Below are positions 55,020 through 64,000 of a stretch of DNA of 64,000 nt, piece by piece. The stretch is from Thermosipho japonicus (GTDB taxonomy: Bacteria; Thermotogota; Thermotogae; Thermotogales; Fervidobacteriaceae), in NCBI RefSeq assembly GCF_014201655.1, contig NZ_JACHEX010000001.1, positions 668,910-732,909 of the forward strand. Reading direction: 5' to 3'. A program made the position numbers and the translations under genes. Below the pieces are notes generated by a model that was not told the origin of the DNA, searched no databases, and worked only from the letters and a program-made list of their open reading frames with translations. The number at the start of each line of letters is the position of its first letter. The first letter of the stretch is position 1.

Positions 55020-57026
55020 ATGAAATCAATTAAGGGAAAATTATTAATCTTTGTATTACTGCCAGTAATTGCCCTACTTATAATAAGCACTTTTTTAATA
55101 TCATTTCAAACAAGAAAGTCTATAGAAAATTTATCTATTGACTCCGCTCTTGAAATTTCTCAAAAAACTTCACAAATAATTGAGGAATGGTTAAATGGTA
55201 TTTTAAGAGATGTTCAAAACTTCGCCGATAACAGTTCAGTAATAGAGGCATTAAAAACTAGAAACTGGAAAGATCTAATGAGTAAAGAATTAAATTATAA
55301 ACTTTCATCAAGGAATGATTATGAAATGTTTTTTATAGCTTATCCAGATGGAACAGCACCTACAACTTCAGGTGCAGTCGCAAATGTAAGCGATCGAGAA
55401 TATTTCCAAAAAATAATAAAACAGGGATATAAATATTATATTAGTGATGCCCTAATTTCAAAAGCAACTGGGAATAGTATTTTCGTAGTTGCAGCCGCGG
55501 TAAAGGACGAAAATGGAAAAACAATTGGATTATTTGGTGCCGCAGTAAAATTAGACGATTTAAATAAAATTGCCATTGAAACAAAAGTTGGAAATAAAGG
55601 GTTTGGTTGGATAATTGACTCAACTGGCCTTACAATTGCACATCCAGATAAAAAGATTAGAATGAAAGTAAATATACTTGAAACCTCAAAGCAAGGATTT
55701 AAAGGTTTAGAGGCAATAGCTCAAAAGATGCTGGGGGGAAAATCTGGATATGGAAGTTACACAAGATCAGATGGCAGTAGAGTTTATGTCTTTTATTCTC
55801 CAATAAAGGTTGGAAAAGGTTGGTCCTTTGGATTAACTTTGTATAAGTCTGAACTATTTTCATCAGTAAATAAAATCACCAACACTACCATAATAATTTT
55901 CTTGTCTGTTATTATTCTAATAAGCTTCTTTATTTATGTTTCATCATCTTACTTTATATCAAAACCACTTACATCAATGGTTAAAAATATACTTGAATTT
56001 GGCAAAGGAAACTTAACGGTAAAGTTTACTACAAAAGGAAAAGATGAAATAGCACAAATATCATATTCTCTTCAAAAAATGGCCGATATGTTAAGAGAAA
56101 GCTTCTCTCAAATAAGTAAAACTACTTTAAATCTGAACTCATCTTCAGAAGAACTTGCAAATATTGCTGATAACTTAAGTGCTAGTGCTCAGGAACTATC
56201 AGCACAAATAACAGAAATAGATAATTCAATTCAAAATGCATCCGCATCTGTAGAAGAAGTAACAAGTGGCGTGGAAGAAGTTGCAGAAAGTGCTCAAAAT
56301 GTTTCAAATGCCGCACAGAATATTTCAGAAAATGCAAATAAAATGGCTGAAAATGCAAAGGAAGGTGAAAAAGAAGTTGTTGCAATTAGCGAAATTGTTG
56401 AAAAAGCAAAAGAAATAAGCTATTCAACTGAAAAAATTGTAAAAACTTTAAACGAAAACACAAAAAATATCGACGAAATTGTTCAAACAATTAATTCAAT
56501 AGCAGAGCAGACAAACTTGCTAGCACTGAACACTGCAATAGAAGCAGCAAGAGCTGGAGAAGCTGGAAAAGGATTTGCAGTTGTTGCTGATGAAATTAGA
56601 AAACTTGCAGAAGAAAGTAAAAATGCAACAACTCAGATCTCAGAAATTTTAAAAGACATTCAAGAAAAAATCGAAAACACAGCAAAAGCAAGCAATCAAA
56701 CTGTTGAAATAATAGAAAAAGCAGCAAATCAATCAAACATTGCAAAAGAAAAGTTTGAAAATATATTAAGGCAAATAGAAAGTATTACAGAGGAAATTGA
56801 TAATCTAGCAGCAAGCTCTCAACAGCAAAGTGCATCGGCACAAGAAATGAGTAGTGCAATGGATGTTGTCTCAAAATCAATTGTAACAATATCACAACAG
56901 GTAAACGATATAACACTATCAGCTCAAAATCAAGCAAAATCAAGTGAGAAACTAGATATCTCTTCTGAAAACTTAAATAGAATAGCCCAGAATCTTGTAG
57001 AAGAAATCAAAAAATTTAAAATTTAA
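55020..57026 (+). CDS. Methyl-accepting chemotaxis protein with dCache sensor
   Basis: 668 residues. The periplasmic part between helices at about 8-30 and 285-305 is a double Cache domain: [22 protein letters not shown], then [19 protein letters not shown] and [24 protein letters not shown] and the signalling coiled coil follow; the tip reads [20 protein letters not shown], with Thr where the other receptors here have Ala. dCache receptors often bind amino acids or other small metabolites. GGAGGTGG precedes the ATG. Monocistronic. Confidence 0.94.
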   Translation: MKSIKGKLLIFVLLPVIALLIISTFLISFQTRKSIENLSIDSALEISQKTSQIIEEWLNGILRDVQNFADNSSVIEALKTRNWKDLMSKELNYKLSSRNDYEMFFIAYPDGTAPTTSGAVANVSDREYFQKIIKQGYKYYISDALISKATGNSIFVVAAAVKDENGKTIGLFGAAVKLDDLNKIAIETKVGNKGFGWIIDSTGLTIAHPDKKIRMKVNILETSKQGFKGLEAIAQKMLGGKSGYGSYTRSDGSRVYVFYSPIKVGKGWSFGLTLYKSELFSSVNKITNTTIIIFLSVIILISFFIYVSSSYFISKPLTSMVKNILEFGKGNLTVKFTTKGKDEIAQISYSLQKMADMLRESFSQISKTTLNLNSSSEELANIADNLSASAQELSAQITEIDNSIQNASASVEEVTSGVEEVAESAQNVSNAAQNISENANKMAENAKEGEKEVVAISEIVEKAKEISYSTEKIVKTLNENTKNIDEIVQTINSIAEQTNLLALNTAIEAARAGEAGKGFAVVADEIRKLAEESKNATTQISEILKDIQEKIENTAKASNQTVEIIEKAANQSNIAKEKFENILRQIESITEEIDNLAASSQQQSASAQEMSSAMDVVSKSIVTISQQVNDITLSAQNQAKSSEKLDISSENLNRIAQNLVEEIKKFKI

Positions 57027-57041
57027 ATAATTATTTACACT

Positions 57042-57077
57042 ACCCCTCTTCATATAAATAAAGAAGAGGGGTTTTTT
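57042..57077 (+). terminator. Terminator after the chemoreceptor gene
   Basis: ACCCCTCTTC (57042-57051) pairs with GAAGAGGGGT (57063-57072), followed by TTTTT. Confidence 0.88.
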
Positions 57078-57143
57078 CATTTTACAATAACAATTTTACA
57101 TTAAACTAATTATTAAAATATAGTAATTTTTATAAATCTTGTA

Positions 57144-57172
57144 TTGCTTACTTCTAAATAAAGTGGTATTAT
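57144..57172 (+). promoter_or_regulatory. Promoter of the GGDEF-EAL gene
   Basis: TTGCTT (57144-57149) and TATTAT (57167-57172) with a 17-base spacer. Transcription would start near 57179, right before GGAGGA. Confidence 0.65.
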
Positions 57173-57190
57173 ATTTTGTGAAAAGAACAA

Positions 57191-59659
57191 TTGGAGGAAG
57201 ACAATGGAACTTTTAATTTTTTTCTATCTGCAATTTTATTAGTACATCTTTACGAAAGAAAGTTATATAAAATATCCAAAGCATTAGTTCATATTTACTA
57301 TGTTTTACTTGTTTTATCAATTTTTGAAGTTTTAAAAACAAAATATAACTTTAACCATTTTTTATATACAATTGAAGACATAATAGCAATTTCGCTTTTA
57401 CCAGCTGTTTATGCTTTTTCTGAAGATTACTATGGAAAAACAAAAAATTACATAAAAAGATTTTTTATATCTTTACCATTATTCTTTCTAATTCTAATCA
57501 ATGATTTTATATTTAAAATTCAACTAACTAATTCAAAAATAGCGGAGCTTTCTATTGTTATATATTCTCTGTTCATTATTACTCTTATATTTAGAAACAC
57601 CATAAAAACAAATGTTGAAAAAAGCGTAAAAATTACTATTAACATTGTTCTTTTCTCACTTTTTTCTTACTATGCTATTATAATATTTATCAACAAACAT
57701 AACAGCAAATTTCTACTACTATTAACAATGTTCTCTTTCTTTATAGTAGAATCTGTCCTCATAAGAAAAAGTCGGATAGGTACAATCGAAGCTGCTAAAG
57801 AAAATCTTATTTTAAATATTAGCGACGGATTACTTCTTGTAGATAAGAACAACTATGTTCTTAACTTAAATAAACCTGCCCAGAAAATTATAGGAAAAGA
57901 ATTTAATCAAATAATAAATAGAAAACTTGAAGATAATTTTAAAAATGGGCAGATAATTGAAAATGATGGTAAATATTACTCTATAGAAATTATTAATTTT
58001 GAAAAAGGAGCCATATACTATTTTAGAGATATAACAAAAGAAATGAAATATTCAAAAAGGCAAGAAATTGCAAACAAGTTATTTCATAACCTTTTTAACA
58101 ATATACCTGAACCACTTGCCCTGATAACTCCATCCGGGAAGATTGTAGACTGCAACAGTGCATTCACAAAAACCTTTGGTTACAAAAAATTAGAAAATAT
58201 TGAAAACATCGTACCAGATTACTTAAAAGAAGAATCAAAAATTTTGACACTTCAAATATTAAAAAAAGGATATGTAAACTATGAAACTGTCAGAAAAAGT
58301 AAAAATGGTAAAAATATATTTGTCAGAATTTATGCCTCAAAATTTGAAATTGAAAACCAAACATTCATCTACATAATATATTCAGATATTTCAAATGAAA
58401 AAAAGCTATCACAACAATTATCTAATCTCATAGAAAAAGATCCTCTAACCCAAACATTTAATAAAGTATATGTTATTAAAAGACTTAAAAGTTTAAAGCC
58501 ACTTTTTTATCATTCCCTAATATTCATTGATATAAAGGATTTTCGAAGAATTAACTCTATAAAGGGAAATGTTTTTGGAGATAAAATCCTTAAAATTGTT
58601 GCAAATAAACTAAGAAAATGCACAAATTATATTATTTCACGGGCTCATGCTGATGAATTTTGGATATTAGCAGAAGAATTGGACATAGATGTAAAAAAAG
58701 CATACAATAAAAACAAAGAACTTATACTGCATATAAATAATTGCTTGAAAAATATTAAGATTGATGATATTTCGCTGCAATTTCACATAGGAACTTATAT
58801 TTTCAAAAGTAATGAAAATATTGATGAAGTTATAAGAAAAGCCAGCCTTTCACTTTCAAAATCAAAGGACGAAGATAAAATTATAACTTATTCAAAAGAA
58901 ATAGAAGATGAAATAAGAAAAGAATTAGAGAAAGAAGTTCAAATAAAGAAAGCAATTGAAAAGGGCGAATTTATACCATTTTTCCAACCAATAGCCACAC
59001 ACAATATGGAAATTGTTGGTGCTGAAGCGTTAATAAGATGGGTTAAAGATGGAAAAGTAATACCACCGTTTGAATTCCTTGATTTTCTAGAAAAAACTGG
59101 TCTTATAGAACAAGCATCAAAACAGATATTTGAAAGTGTATGTAAATTACTTTCTAAAACAAAAAAACTGAAATTTGTTGATGTTAATATCAGCCCTATC
59201 CAACTAAAAAATAACAATTTTTCAAAAGATTATCTAAAAATACTTGAAAAATACAATATACAAAGCAAACAAATTACAATAGAAATTACAGAAAATCTCT
59301 TCATTGACTACAACGATATTGTTCGTGAGAATCTTAATCTACTAAAAAGCGAAGGATTTAAATTATGCCTTGATGACTTTGGAACTGGTTACTCTTCATT
59401 AAATTATTTAAGAAATATTCCATTTGATATAATTAAAATAGACAGAGAATTCATAAGTAATATAGACGATGAAAAAAATCTAAATCTCTTAAAAGCAATA
59501 TATAGCATTGCAGAGTCTTTTAATATGGGGGCAATACCTGAAGGTGTAGAAAATGAAAAACAGCTTGAAATTTTGACTATGATAGGTTTTAGGTTATTCC
59601 AAGGGTATTATTTTGGAAAGCCAATGCCTGAATCAGAGTTTTTAAGTATTTTAAGTTAA
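57191..59659 (+). CDS. Membrane PAS-GGDEF-EAL protein, likely c-di-GMP phosphodiesterase
   Basis: 822 residues from TTG 57191, or slightly fewer if translation begins at ATG 57204 and shifts frame. About six membrane helices fill residues 1-190, then two PAS-like parts (about 205-280 and 295-410). The GGDEF domain is degenerate (RAHADEFWI). The EAL domain is complete: GAEALIRWV, VNISPIQLK, IEITENLF, LDDFGTGYSSLNYLR, IKIDREFI, EGVENEKQLE. It should degrade cyclic di-GMP rather than make it. GGAGGA lies 5-6 bases before ATG 57204, which is in another frame; a T7 run lies between. TTG 57191 has no ribosome binding site. Start is therefore uncertain. Confidence 0.88.
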   Translation: MEEDNGTFNFFLSAILLVHLYERKLYKISKALVHIYYVLLVLSIFEVLKTKYNFNHFLYTIEDIIAISLLPAVYAFSEDYYGKTKNYIKRFFISLPLFFLILINDFIFKIQLTNSKIAELSIVIYSLFIITLIFRNTIKTNVEKSVKITINIVLFSLFSYYAIIIFINKHNSKFLLLLTMFSFFIVESVLIRKSRIGTIEAAKENLILNISDGLLLVDKNNYVLNLNKPAQKIIGKEFNQIINRKLEDNFKNGQIIENDGKYYSIEIINFEKGAIYYFRDITKEMKYSKRQEIANKLFHNLFNNIPEPLALITPSGKIVDCNSAFTKTFGYKKLENIENIVPDYLKEESKILTLQILKKGYVNYETVRKSKNGKNIFVRIYASKFEIENQTFIYIIYSDISNEKKLSQQLSNLIEKDPLTQTFNKVYVIKRLKSLKPLFYHSLIFIDIKDFRRINSIKGNVFGDKILKIVANKLRKCTNYIISRAHADEFWILAEELDIDVKKAYNKNKELILHINNCLKNIKIDDISLQFHIGTYIFKSNENIDEVIRKASLSLSKSKDEDKIITYSKEIEDEIRKELEKEVQIKKAIEKGEFIPFFQPIATHNMEIVGAEALIRWVKDGKVIPPFEFLDFLEKTGLIEQASKQIFESVCKLLSKTKKLKFVDVNISPIQLKNNNFSKDYLKILEKYNIQSKQITIEITENLFIDYNDIVRENLNLLKSEGFKLCLDDFGTGYSSLNYLRNIPFDIIKIDREFISNIDDEKNLNLLKAIYSIAESFNMGAIPEGVENEKQLEILTMIGFRLFQGYYFGKPMPESEFLSILS

Positions 59660-59684
59660 TATGATTAATTTTGGAGGGAACATT

Positions 59685-60362
59685 TTGAAACAATACATAG
59701 AATCAATTAAGAATTGTAGCCTTTTTAAAGATTTAAATGAAAATGAAATTTTAGAAATTATAAAAAACTCCAAAATTTTAACATTTGAAAAAGATGAAGT
59801 AATAAAACAAAGGAATGATCCAATAGATGAAATACTAATTCTCATAGAAGGTGAAACATTGGGGTTATTTGTGAATGAAGACGGACGAGTTATACAAATA
59901 GATCATATGATAGCTCCAAAAACGCTTGCAATCGCAACGATATTTTCATCAAATCCAAAATATCCAGTTGATGTAGTAGCAATCAAAAAATGTAAAATTT
60001 TAACACTCTCCAAAGATATTCTCATTCATGAAATGATGAAAAACGAAAAAATATTAAAAAATTATCTACAAAATGTCTCTGACACATTTATATTTATTAC
60101 CGATAGATTTTATGAGATAACACTCAAAAACCTTATTCAAAAGGTATGTTCATATCTTTATGACTCCTTTAAAAAACAAAAATCTAAAACTATAAAACTT
60201 GAAATCTCTAAAACCGAACTTGCAAGAGAATTTGGAGTAACTCGCCCTGCACTATCAAGAGTCTTTATTGAACTTGAAAAGAAAGGAATTATAGAAATGA
60301 AAGGAAAAAATGTAAAAATTAAAGATTTAAGATATATAGAAGACTATGCAACCTACTTTTAA
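59685..60362 (+). CDS. Crp/Fnr-family transcriptional regulator
   Basis: 225 residues. The N-terminal cyclic-nucleotide-binding-like domain (about residues 8-120: CSLFKDLNENEILEII, LILIEGETLGLFVNEDGRV) lacks the intact phosphate-binding cassette of true cAMP binders. A dimer helix precedes the C-terminal winged helix (ISKTELAREFGVTRPALSRVF). No Fnr-type Cys cluster is present. The start is TTG 59685, 6 bases after GGAGGG; ATG 59661 has no such site. It is tail-to-tail with arcA. ArcR-type Crp/Fnr regulators control arginine deiminase genes in other bacteria, so a local role is possible. Confidence 0.87.
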   Translation: MKQYIESIKNCSLFKDLNENEILEIIKNSKILTFEKDEVIKQRNDPIDEILILIEGETLGLFVNEDGRVIQIDHMIAPKTLAIATIFSSNPKYPVDVVAIKKCKILTLSKDILIHEMMKNEKILKNYLQNVSDTFIFITDRFYEITLKNLIQKVCSYLYDSFKKQKSKTIKLEISKTELAREFGVTRPALSRVFIELEKKGIIEMKGKNVKIKDLRYIEDYATYF

Positions 60363-60398
60363 AGAATTCCCCATCCTAAATAGGATGGGGAATTCTTT
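60361..60398. terminator. Bidirectional terminator between the Crp/Fnr gene and arcA
   Basis: The arms at 60361-60378 and 60381-60398 are perfect 18-bp inverted repeats with only AA between. The T runs of the arms serve both strands. Confidence 0.85.
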
Positions 60399-61599
60399 AT
60401 TCTCTACAGATTGGCATCGACATACATCTAGGCCCTCCACGACCTCTTGATAACTCGCTTGAAGGAATTTCTATAACATTAATTCCTTTTTCTCTTAACA
60501 ACTGATTTGTCACATAATTTCTTTCATATGCTATAACCGTTCCAGGACTTATTGCTAAAACATTTGAACCATCGTTCCATTGTTCTCTTTTTGCAGCTAT
60601 TTCATCATCTCCTCCACATTTAATAAGCTCAATATCATTTCTCTCAAGATATTTTTTTAGCACATCTTCTAACTGCAAATCTTCTTCTGTAACCTCAATT
60701 TCATCCTTATTTTTCTTTAACACATATACATGCAAGCTGGTTTCAAGTTTTGAATGAACTAAAAATTTATTTTCACTAACCATTGTAAAGATAGTGTCAA
60801 GATGCATATATGCACGCTTTTTCGGCATATTTATTGCAAGTATAGTATCAAAGCTTTCGTCTGACTCATAAAATATTTTATTTGCAACTCTTTCTATAGC
60901 TTCCGGATCTGTCCTCTGTGAAATCCCAATAGCAAGTACTTTATCAGACAATACCAAAACGTCCCCACCTTCTATGGAAAACGGTTCATTCATATCATAA
61001 TAAATGGGAATATTACTAAATTCATCACTATACTTTAAGACATACTTCATAAATAATGATTCTCTTCTTCTTGCCTTTGTCTTCATTCTATTAATAAGCG
61101 CTCCTCTTCCCACAAAAGCAACAGGATCTCTTTGAAAATAAAGATTTGGAAGTGGAAGAAGATAAAATTGTTTATTTAAATGAACAACTGTTGAAAAACT
61201 GTTTTTGGTTAATTTAAATTCATCTATCCTTACTCCTCCTATAATTTTTCTTACCATTTCCTTTGTTTCAAAAGCTAACAAATATTCCTTTAAAGCCTCC
61301 AATATATACTCATTTTTTACCTCACTAAGATTTAAATATTCATCCACAAACTGTTCTTTTAATCCTTTTTTTTCTAAAGTATTTGTAAGTAGATCTGTAA
61401 CATATTTAACCTCAACACCATTATCTTTCAAAGCCTTGGCAAAATAATCATGCTCTTGTTGAGCCTTTTTTAAATATGGGATATCTTCAAACAATAACTC
61501 TTCTAATAAATCAGGTTCGATGTTTTCTAATTCCAATCCAGGTCTATGAAGCAACACAATTTTTAATTTTTTTACTTCAGAATAAACATTTACCTTCAT
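60397..61599 (-). CDS. arcA: Arginine deiminase
   Basis: 400 residues. LPNLYFQRDPVAFVGRG, FSIEGGDVLVLSDK, AYMHLDTIFTMVSENKFLV and the catalytic-Cys motif RGRGGPRCMSMPI (Cys392) are all present. It converts arginine to citrulline and ammonia in the cytoplasm. It is divergent from arcB-arcC, which complete the pathway to ATP. AGGAGGATG precedes ATG 61599. The length matches the family. Regulation is suggested by its promoter at 61625-61653 and a repeat cluster at 61720-61765. Confidence 0.96.
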   Translation of the reverse strand: MKVNVYSEVKKLKIVLLHRPGLELENIEPDLLEELLFEDIPYLKKAQQEHDYFAKALKDNGVEVKYVTDLLTNTLEKKGLKEQFVDEYLNLSEVKNEYILEALKEYLLAFETKEMVRKIIGGVRIDEFKLTKNSFSTVVHLNKQFYLLPLPNLYFQRDPVAFVGRGALINRMKTKARRRESLFMKYVLKYSDEFSNIPIYYDMNEPFSIEGGDVLVLSDKVLAIGISQRTDPEAIERVANKIFYESDESFDTILAINMPKKRAYMHLDTIFTMVSENKFLVHSKLETSLHVYVLKKNKDEIEVTEEDLQLEDVLKKYLERNDIELIKCGGDDEIAAKREQWNDGSNVLAISPGTVIAYERNYVTNQLLREKGINVIEIPSSELSRGRGGPRCMSMPICRE

Positions 61600-61624
61600 T
61601 CTTTCATCCTCCTTTTCGATATCA

Positions 61625-61653
61625 ATTATATTAGATCTAAAACGAAAAGTAAA
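61625..61653 (-). promoter_or_regulatory. Promoter of arcA
   Basis: On the minus strand TTTACT (61653-61648) and TATAAT (61630-61625) are separated by 17 bases, and the -10 box ends 25 bases before the ATG. Confidence 0.7.
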
Positions 61654-61719
61654 ACTTTAAATATAACAATTAACTTTAAGAATGATATATTTTTCACAGA
61701 TAATTTTTCATTTTAAAGA

Positions 61720-61765
61720 TATGCATCAGTATGCGATGTATTCTGATGCATACTCGTGCATACTC
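61720..61765. promoter_or_regulatory. Clustered TGCAT repeats, operator candidate between arcA and arcB
   Basis: TATGCATCAG (61720-61729) and CTGATGCATA (61743-61752) are perfect inverted repeats. TGCATACTC occurs twice in tandem at 61747-61755 and 61757-61765, a period of 10 bases. The cluster lies 67 and 74 bases upstream of the two facing promoters, in a good place for a common regulator such as ArgR or a Crp/Fnr protein. It does not closely match the classical ARG box TNTGAAT. Confidence 0.55.
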
Positions 61766-61802
61766 AATCTTAAACAAATATAAATTTAAAACAAATAAAT
61801 AT

Positions 61803-61828
61803 TCTTGAAAAACTGTTGTTTTTCAAGA
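61803..61828. repeat. 11-bp inverted repeat upstream of the arcB promoter
   Basis: TCTTGAAAAAC at 61803-61813 and GTTTTTCAAGA at 61818-61828 are perfect arms with TGTT between. It ends 11 bases before the arcB -35 box, so an activator site or a small hairpin is possible. Confidence 0.5.
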
Positions 61829-61838
61829 TTTGTTTGTT

Positions 61839-61867
61839 TTGATAAATGCAAAAAACAAGTGTATAAT
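61839..61867 (+). promoter_or_regulatory. Promoter of arcB-arcC
   Basis: TTGATA (61839-61844) and TATAAT (61862-61867) with a 17-base spacer, 48 bases before the ATG. Confidence 0.8.
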
Positions 61868-61915
61868 TAAAATACCTGATTATGTTTTAAATATAAAAAA
61901 GCGGGAGGAGATAAC

Positions 61916-62896
61916 ATGCCAGTTAATCTTAAAGGAAGAAGTCTTTTAACACTAAAAGATTTCACAGCTGAAGAAATAAAATATCTTCTTAATCTTGCAT
62001 TTGATTTAAAAGCTAAAAAAAGAGCAGGGCTAAGACAAGAACTACTTAAAGGAAAAAACATTGTTCTAATTTTTGATAAAACTTCAACAAGGACCAGAAC
62101 TGCTTTTGAAGTTGCTGCATACGATGAAGGTGCACATGTAACATTCCTTACCAATAGTCAAATGGGTAAAAAAGAATCAATAGAAGACACCGCAAAAGTT
62201 TTAGGAAGGATGTACGATGGTATTGAATACAGAGGATACAAACAAGAAGTTGTTGAAGCACTTGCAAAATATTCTGGAGTTCCTGTTTGGAACGGTTTGA
62301 CTGATGAAGCACATCCAACTCAAGGTCTTGCAGACGTTATGACAATGATGGAATTTATACACAAACCACTTAATCAAATGAAACTAGTTTTTGTAGGCGA
62401 TACAAGAAATAATGTAGCAAATACTTTAATGAGAATTTCTTCAAAACTTGGTATTCACTATGTTGCAGTTGGTCCAGAGTCATTAAAACCGTCAGACGAA
62501 ATCATGAATGAAGCACTTGAAAACGCCAAAGAATCTGGAGCAATCATTGAATATACACCTGATCTCGATGGAGTAAAAGGAGCAGACGCTATCTACACAG
62601 ATGTTTGGGTATCGATGGGCGAAGAAGATAAAATGCCAGAAAGAGTTGAATTATTAACACCATATAGAGTTGACATGAATTTAATTAAAAGAACGGAAAA
62701 TCCAAACGTTATTTTCTTGCACTGTTTACCATCCTTCCACGACTTTGAAACAACAGTTGCAAAAGAAGCAAAGGAAAGAGGGTTAGATATTCGTGAAGTA
62801 ACCGATGAAGTATTTAGAAGCAAACATTCTAAAGTTTTCGATCAAGCTGAAAATAGAATGCATACCATAAAAGCTGTTATGGTAGCAACCCTATAA
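61916..62896 (+). CDS. arcB: Ornithine carbamoyltransferase (catabolic context)
   Basis: 326 residues. The carbamoyl-phosphate site is [16 protein letters not shown], the HPTQ motif is [16 protein letters not shown] and the ornithine site is [29 protein letters not shown] ends the protein as in the family. In the ADI pathway it converts citrulline and phosphate into ornithine and carbamoyl phosphate. It might also serve biosynthesis (argF). GGGAGGAG precedes ATG 61916. arcC follows after 20 bases. Confidence 0.95.
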   Translation: MPVNLKGRSLLTLKDFTAEEIKYLLNLAFDLKAKKRAGLRQELLKGKNIVLIFDKTSTRTRTAFEVAAYDEGAHVTFLTNSQMGKKESIEDTAKVLGRMYDGIEYRGYKQEVVEALAKYSGVPVWNGLTDEAHPTQGLADVMTMMEFIHKPLNQMKLVFVGDTRNNVANTLMRISSKLGIHYVAVGPESLKPSDEIMNEALENAKESGAIIEYTPDLDGVKGADAIYTDVWVSMGEEDKMPERVELLTPYRVDMNLIKRTENPNVIFLHCLPSFHDFETTVAKEAKERGLDIREVTDEVFRSKHSKVFDQAENRMHTIKAVMVATL

Positions 62897-62916
62897 TCAG
62901 GTAGGAGGCAAAAAAT

Positions 62917-63858
62917 ATGAAGAAATTGGCAGTTGTTGCTATTGGTGGTAATGCAATTAATAGACCAGGAGAAAAACCAACGGCAGAAAATATGTTCAAA
63001 AATATAAAAGTTACAGCATCATATCTTGCAGATATGATTGAGTTAGGTTACAGAATAATAATAACTCACGGAAATGGACCACAAGTTGGGAATCTACTAG
63101 TTCAACAAGATATTGCAAAGGATACTATTCCACCATTTCCAATGGACGTATTAGGCGCAATGACCCAAGGATACCTTGGATATATGATTTCACAAGAATT
63201 GAAAAATGTTTTAAATGAAAGAAAAATAGATAAAGAAATTGCTACAGTAGTAACACAAATTGTAGTAAATAAAGATGATCCAGGGTTTAAAAACCCAACA
63301 AAACCAGTAGGTCCATTTTATAGCGAAGAAGAAGCAAAAAAGATTATGAAAGAAAAAGGTTGGTTATTCAAAGAAGATGCTGGAAGAGGATGGAGAAGAG
63401 TTGTTCCATCACCAATACCACTTGATATTATTGAAAAAAGAACAATTAAAGACTTGGTAGAAAACGACGTTATAGTAGTGGCAGGCGGTGGTGGAGGAAT
63501 TCCAGTAATAATTGACGAAAAAGGAGAAATAAAGGGAGTAGAAGCAGTTATAGATAAAGATAGAGCCTCAGCATTAATAGCAAAAGAACTTGATGCAGAC
63601 GAATTTATAATCCTTACGGCAGTTGAAAAAGTATATCTTAACTTTAACAAACCTGATCAAAAACCACTTGATACAATCACAGTAAAAGAAGCTGAAAAAT
63701 ATATGAATGAAGGACATTTTGCAAAAGGAAGTATGCTACCAAAAATAGAAGCCTGTATCTCCTTTGTAACATCAACAAATAGACCCGCGCTCATCACAGA
63801 TATGGAAAAACTAAAAGATGCACTAGAAGGAAAAACTGGAACAAGGATTATTCCATAA
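62917..63858 (+). CDS. arcC: Carbamate kinase
   Basis: 313 residues. The N-terminal KLAVVAIGGNAINRPGEK and IITHGNGPQVGNLLVQQ form the nucleotide and carbamoyl-phosphate sites. VVAGGGGGIPVI, VIDKDRASALIAKELDAD and FAKGSMLPKIEACISFV are the other conserved blocks. It makes ATP from carbamoyl phosphate and ADP, giving the pathway its energy yield. GTAGGAGGC lies before ATG 62917. A terminator follows. Confidence 0.96.
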   Translation: MKKLAVVAIGGNAINRPGEKPTAENMFKNIKVTASYLADMIELGYRIIITHGNGPQVGNLLVQQDIAKDTIPPFPMDVLGAMTQGYLGYMISQELKNVLNERKIDKEIATVVTQIVVNKDDPGFKNPTKPVGPFYSEEEAKKIMKEKGWLFKEDAGRGWRRVVPSPIPLDIIEKRTIKDLVENDVIVVAGGGGGIPVIIDEKGEIKGVEAVIDKDRASALIAKELDADEFIILTAVEKVYLNFNKPDQKPLDTITVKEAEKYMNEGHFAKGSMLPKIEACISFVTSTNRPALITDMEKLKDALEGKTGTRIIP

Positions 63859-63871
63859 AACATTAAAATTT

Positions 63872-63898
63872 ATGGCTCCCAAAATGGGAGCCATTTTT
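63872..63898 (+). terminator. Terminator after arcC
   Basis: ATGGCTCCC (63872-63880) pairs with GGGAGCCAT (63886-63894) and is followed by TTTT. Confidence 0.88.
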
Positions 63899-63907
63899 AA
63901 TAGTAAA

Positions 63908-63940
63908 ACAAACAAAAAACCTCTCCGCAGATGGAGAGGT
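63908..63940 (-). terminator. Terminator of the rRNA operon on the minus strand
   Basis: ACCTCTCC (63919-63926) pairs with GGAGAGGT (63933-63940). On the minus strand it is followed by a T-rich run, as expected after 5S rRNA. Confidence 0.8.
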
Positions 63941-63966
63941 TCAAGTAAGAAGTATTAACATAACAA

Positions 63967-64000
63967 ACCCCGGGCACTACCTACTCTCGCAAGGGGCGAA
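63967..64000 (-). rRNA. rrf: 5S rRNA, 3' end only
   Basis: The minus strand from 64000 reads TTCGCCCCTTGCGAGAGTAG and then GTAGTGCCCGGGG, the typical 3' part of 5S rRNA. Only about 34 bases are inside the window and the 3' end is approximate. The gene and probably the 23S and 16S genes extend to the right. Confidence 0.75.

Overview
The window looks like chromosome from a member of the Thermotogota, most likely a Thermosipho or close relative. I infer this from the very AT-rich DNA, the dense co-oriented operons with strong GGAGG-type ribosome binding sites, the frequent TTG/GTG starts, the large exported proteins of unknown family, the chemoreceptor and flagellar genes, and the arginine deiminase genes. 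No database search was possible, so the genus is an inference. I saw no insertion sequence, prophage or obvious foreign island.

Layout. 1-846 is the end of a 2,4-diaminopentanoate dehydrogenase-like gene. 1200-3167 is a chemoreceptor that seems to start with ATT. 3405-4404 is a CRISPR array of 14 repeats with its promoter and a decayed distal end, and no cas genes nearby. 4505-5110 is a HAD phosphatase. 5146-11697 (minus) is a minor-pilin cassette with a six-repeat FG-GAP protein and a zinc-protease-like protein with a predicted barrel end. 11742-12452 is a SagB-like nitroreductase. 12559-24479 is a long plus-strand run: hydroxyacid dehydrogenase, murG, murC, smc, a PAS/GAF protein, fliJ, a DUF218 protein, a 36-residue membrane peptide, rhomboid protease, asparaginase and an AI-2E family exporter. 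24499-28211 encodes a large lipoprotein and a probable outer-membrane barrel. Next come a DUF1292 protein, tRNA-Thr(GGT), an esterase, an ABC importer, rtcB and an MFS transporter.

34893-39064 (minus) is an esterase / aminotransferase / nucleotidyltransferase / CDP-alcohol transferase / flippase operon that reads like a lipid or glycan head-group pathway; its aminotransferase also appears to start with ATT. 39193-41833 holds folP, a pseudouridine synthase and glpX. 41873-45267 (minus) is an ABC exporter under a winged-helix regulator, with a consensus promoter overlapped by a palindrome. 45680-47374 is an NhaC-type antiporter. 47422-52141 (minus) is a CYTH / sugar nucleotidyltransferase / HAD / TPR / hisS / pilin-like operon. 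52511-60362 carries two chemoreceptors, a PAS-GGDEF-EAL protein and a Crp/Fnr regulator. 60397-63858 is the arginine deiminase pathway: arcA divergent from arcB-arcC. The right edge holds the 3' end of a 5S rRNA on the minus strand.

The genes most worth following up are the minor-pilin/FG-GAP/protease cassette, the head-group operon, the lipoprotein-barrel pair, the two independent ATT starts, and the T7 run that separates the best start of the GGDEF-EAL gene from its reading frame.
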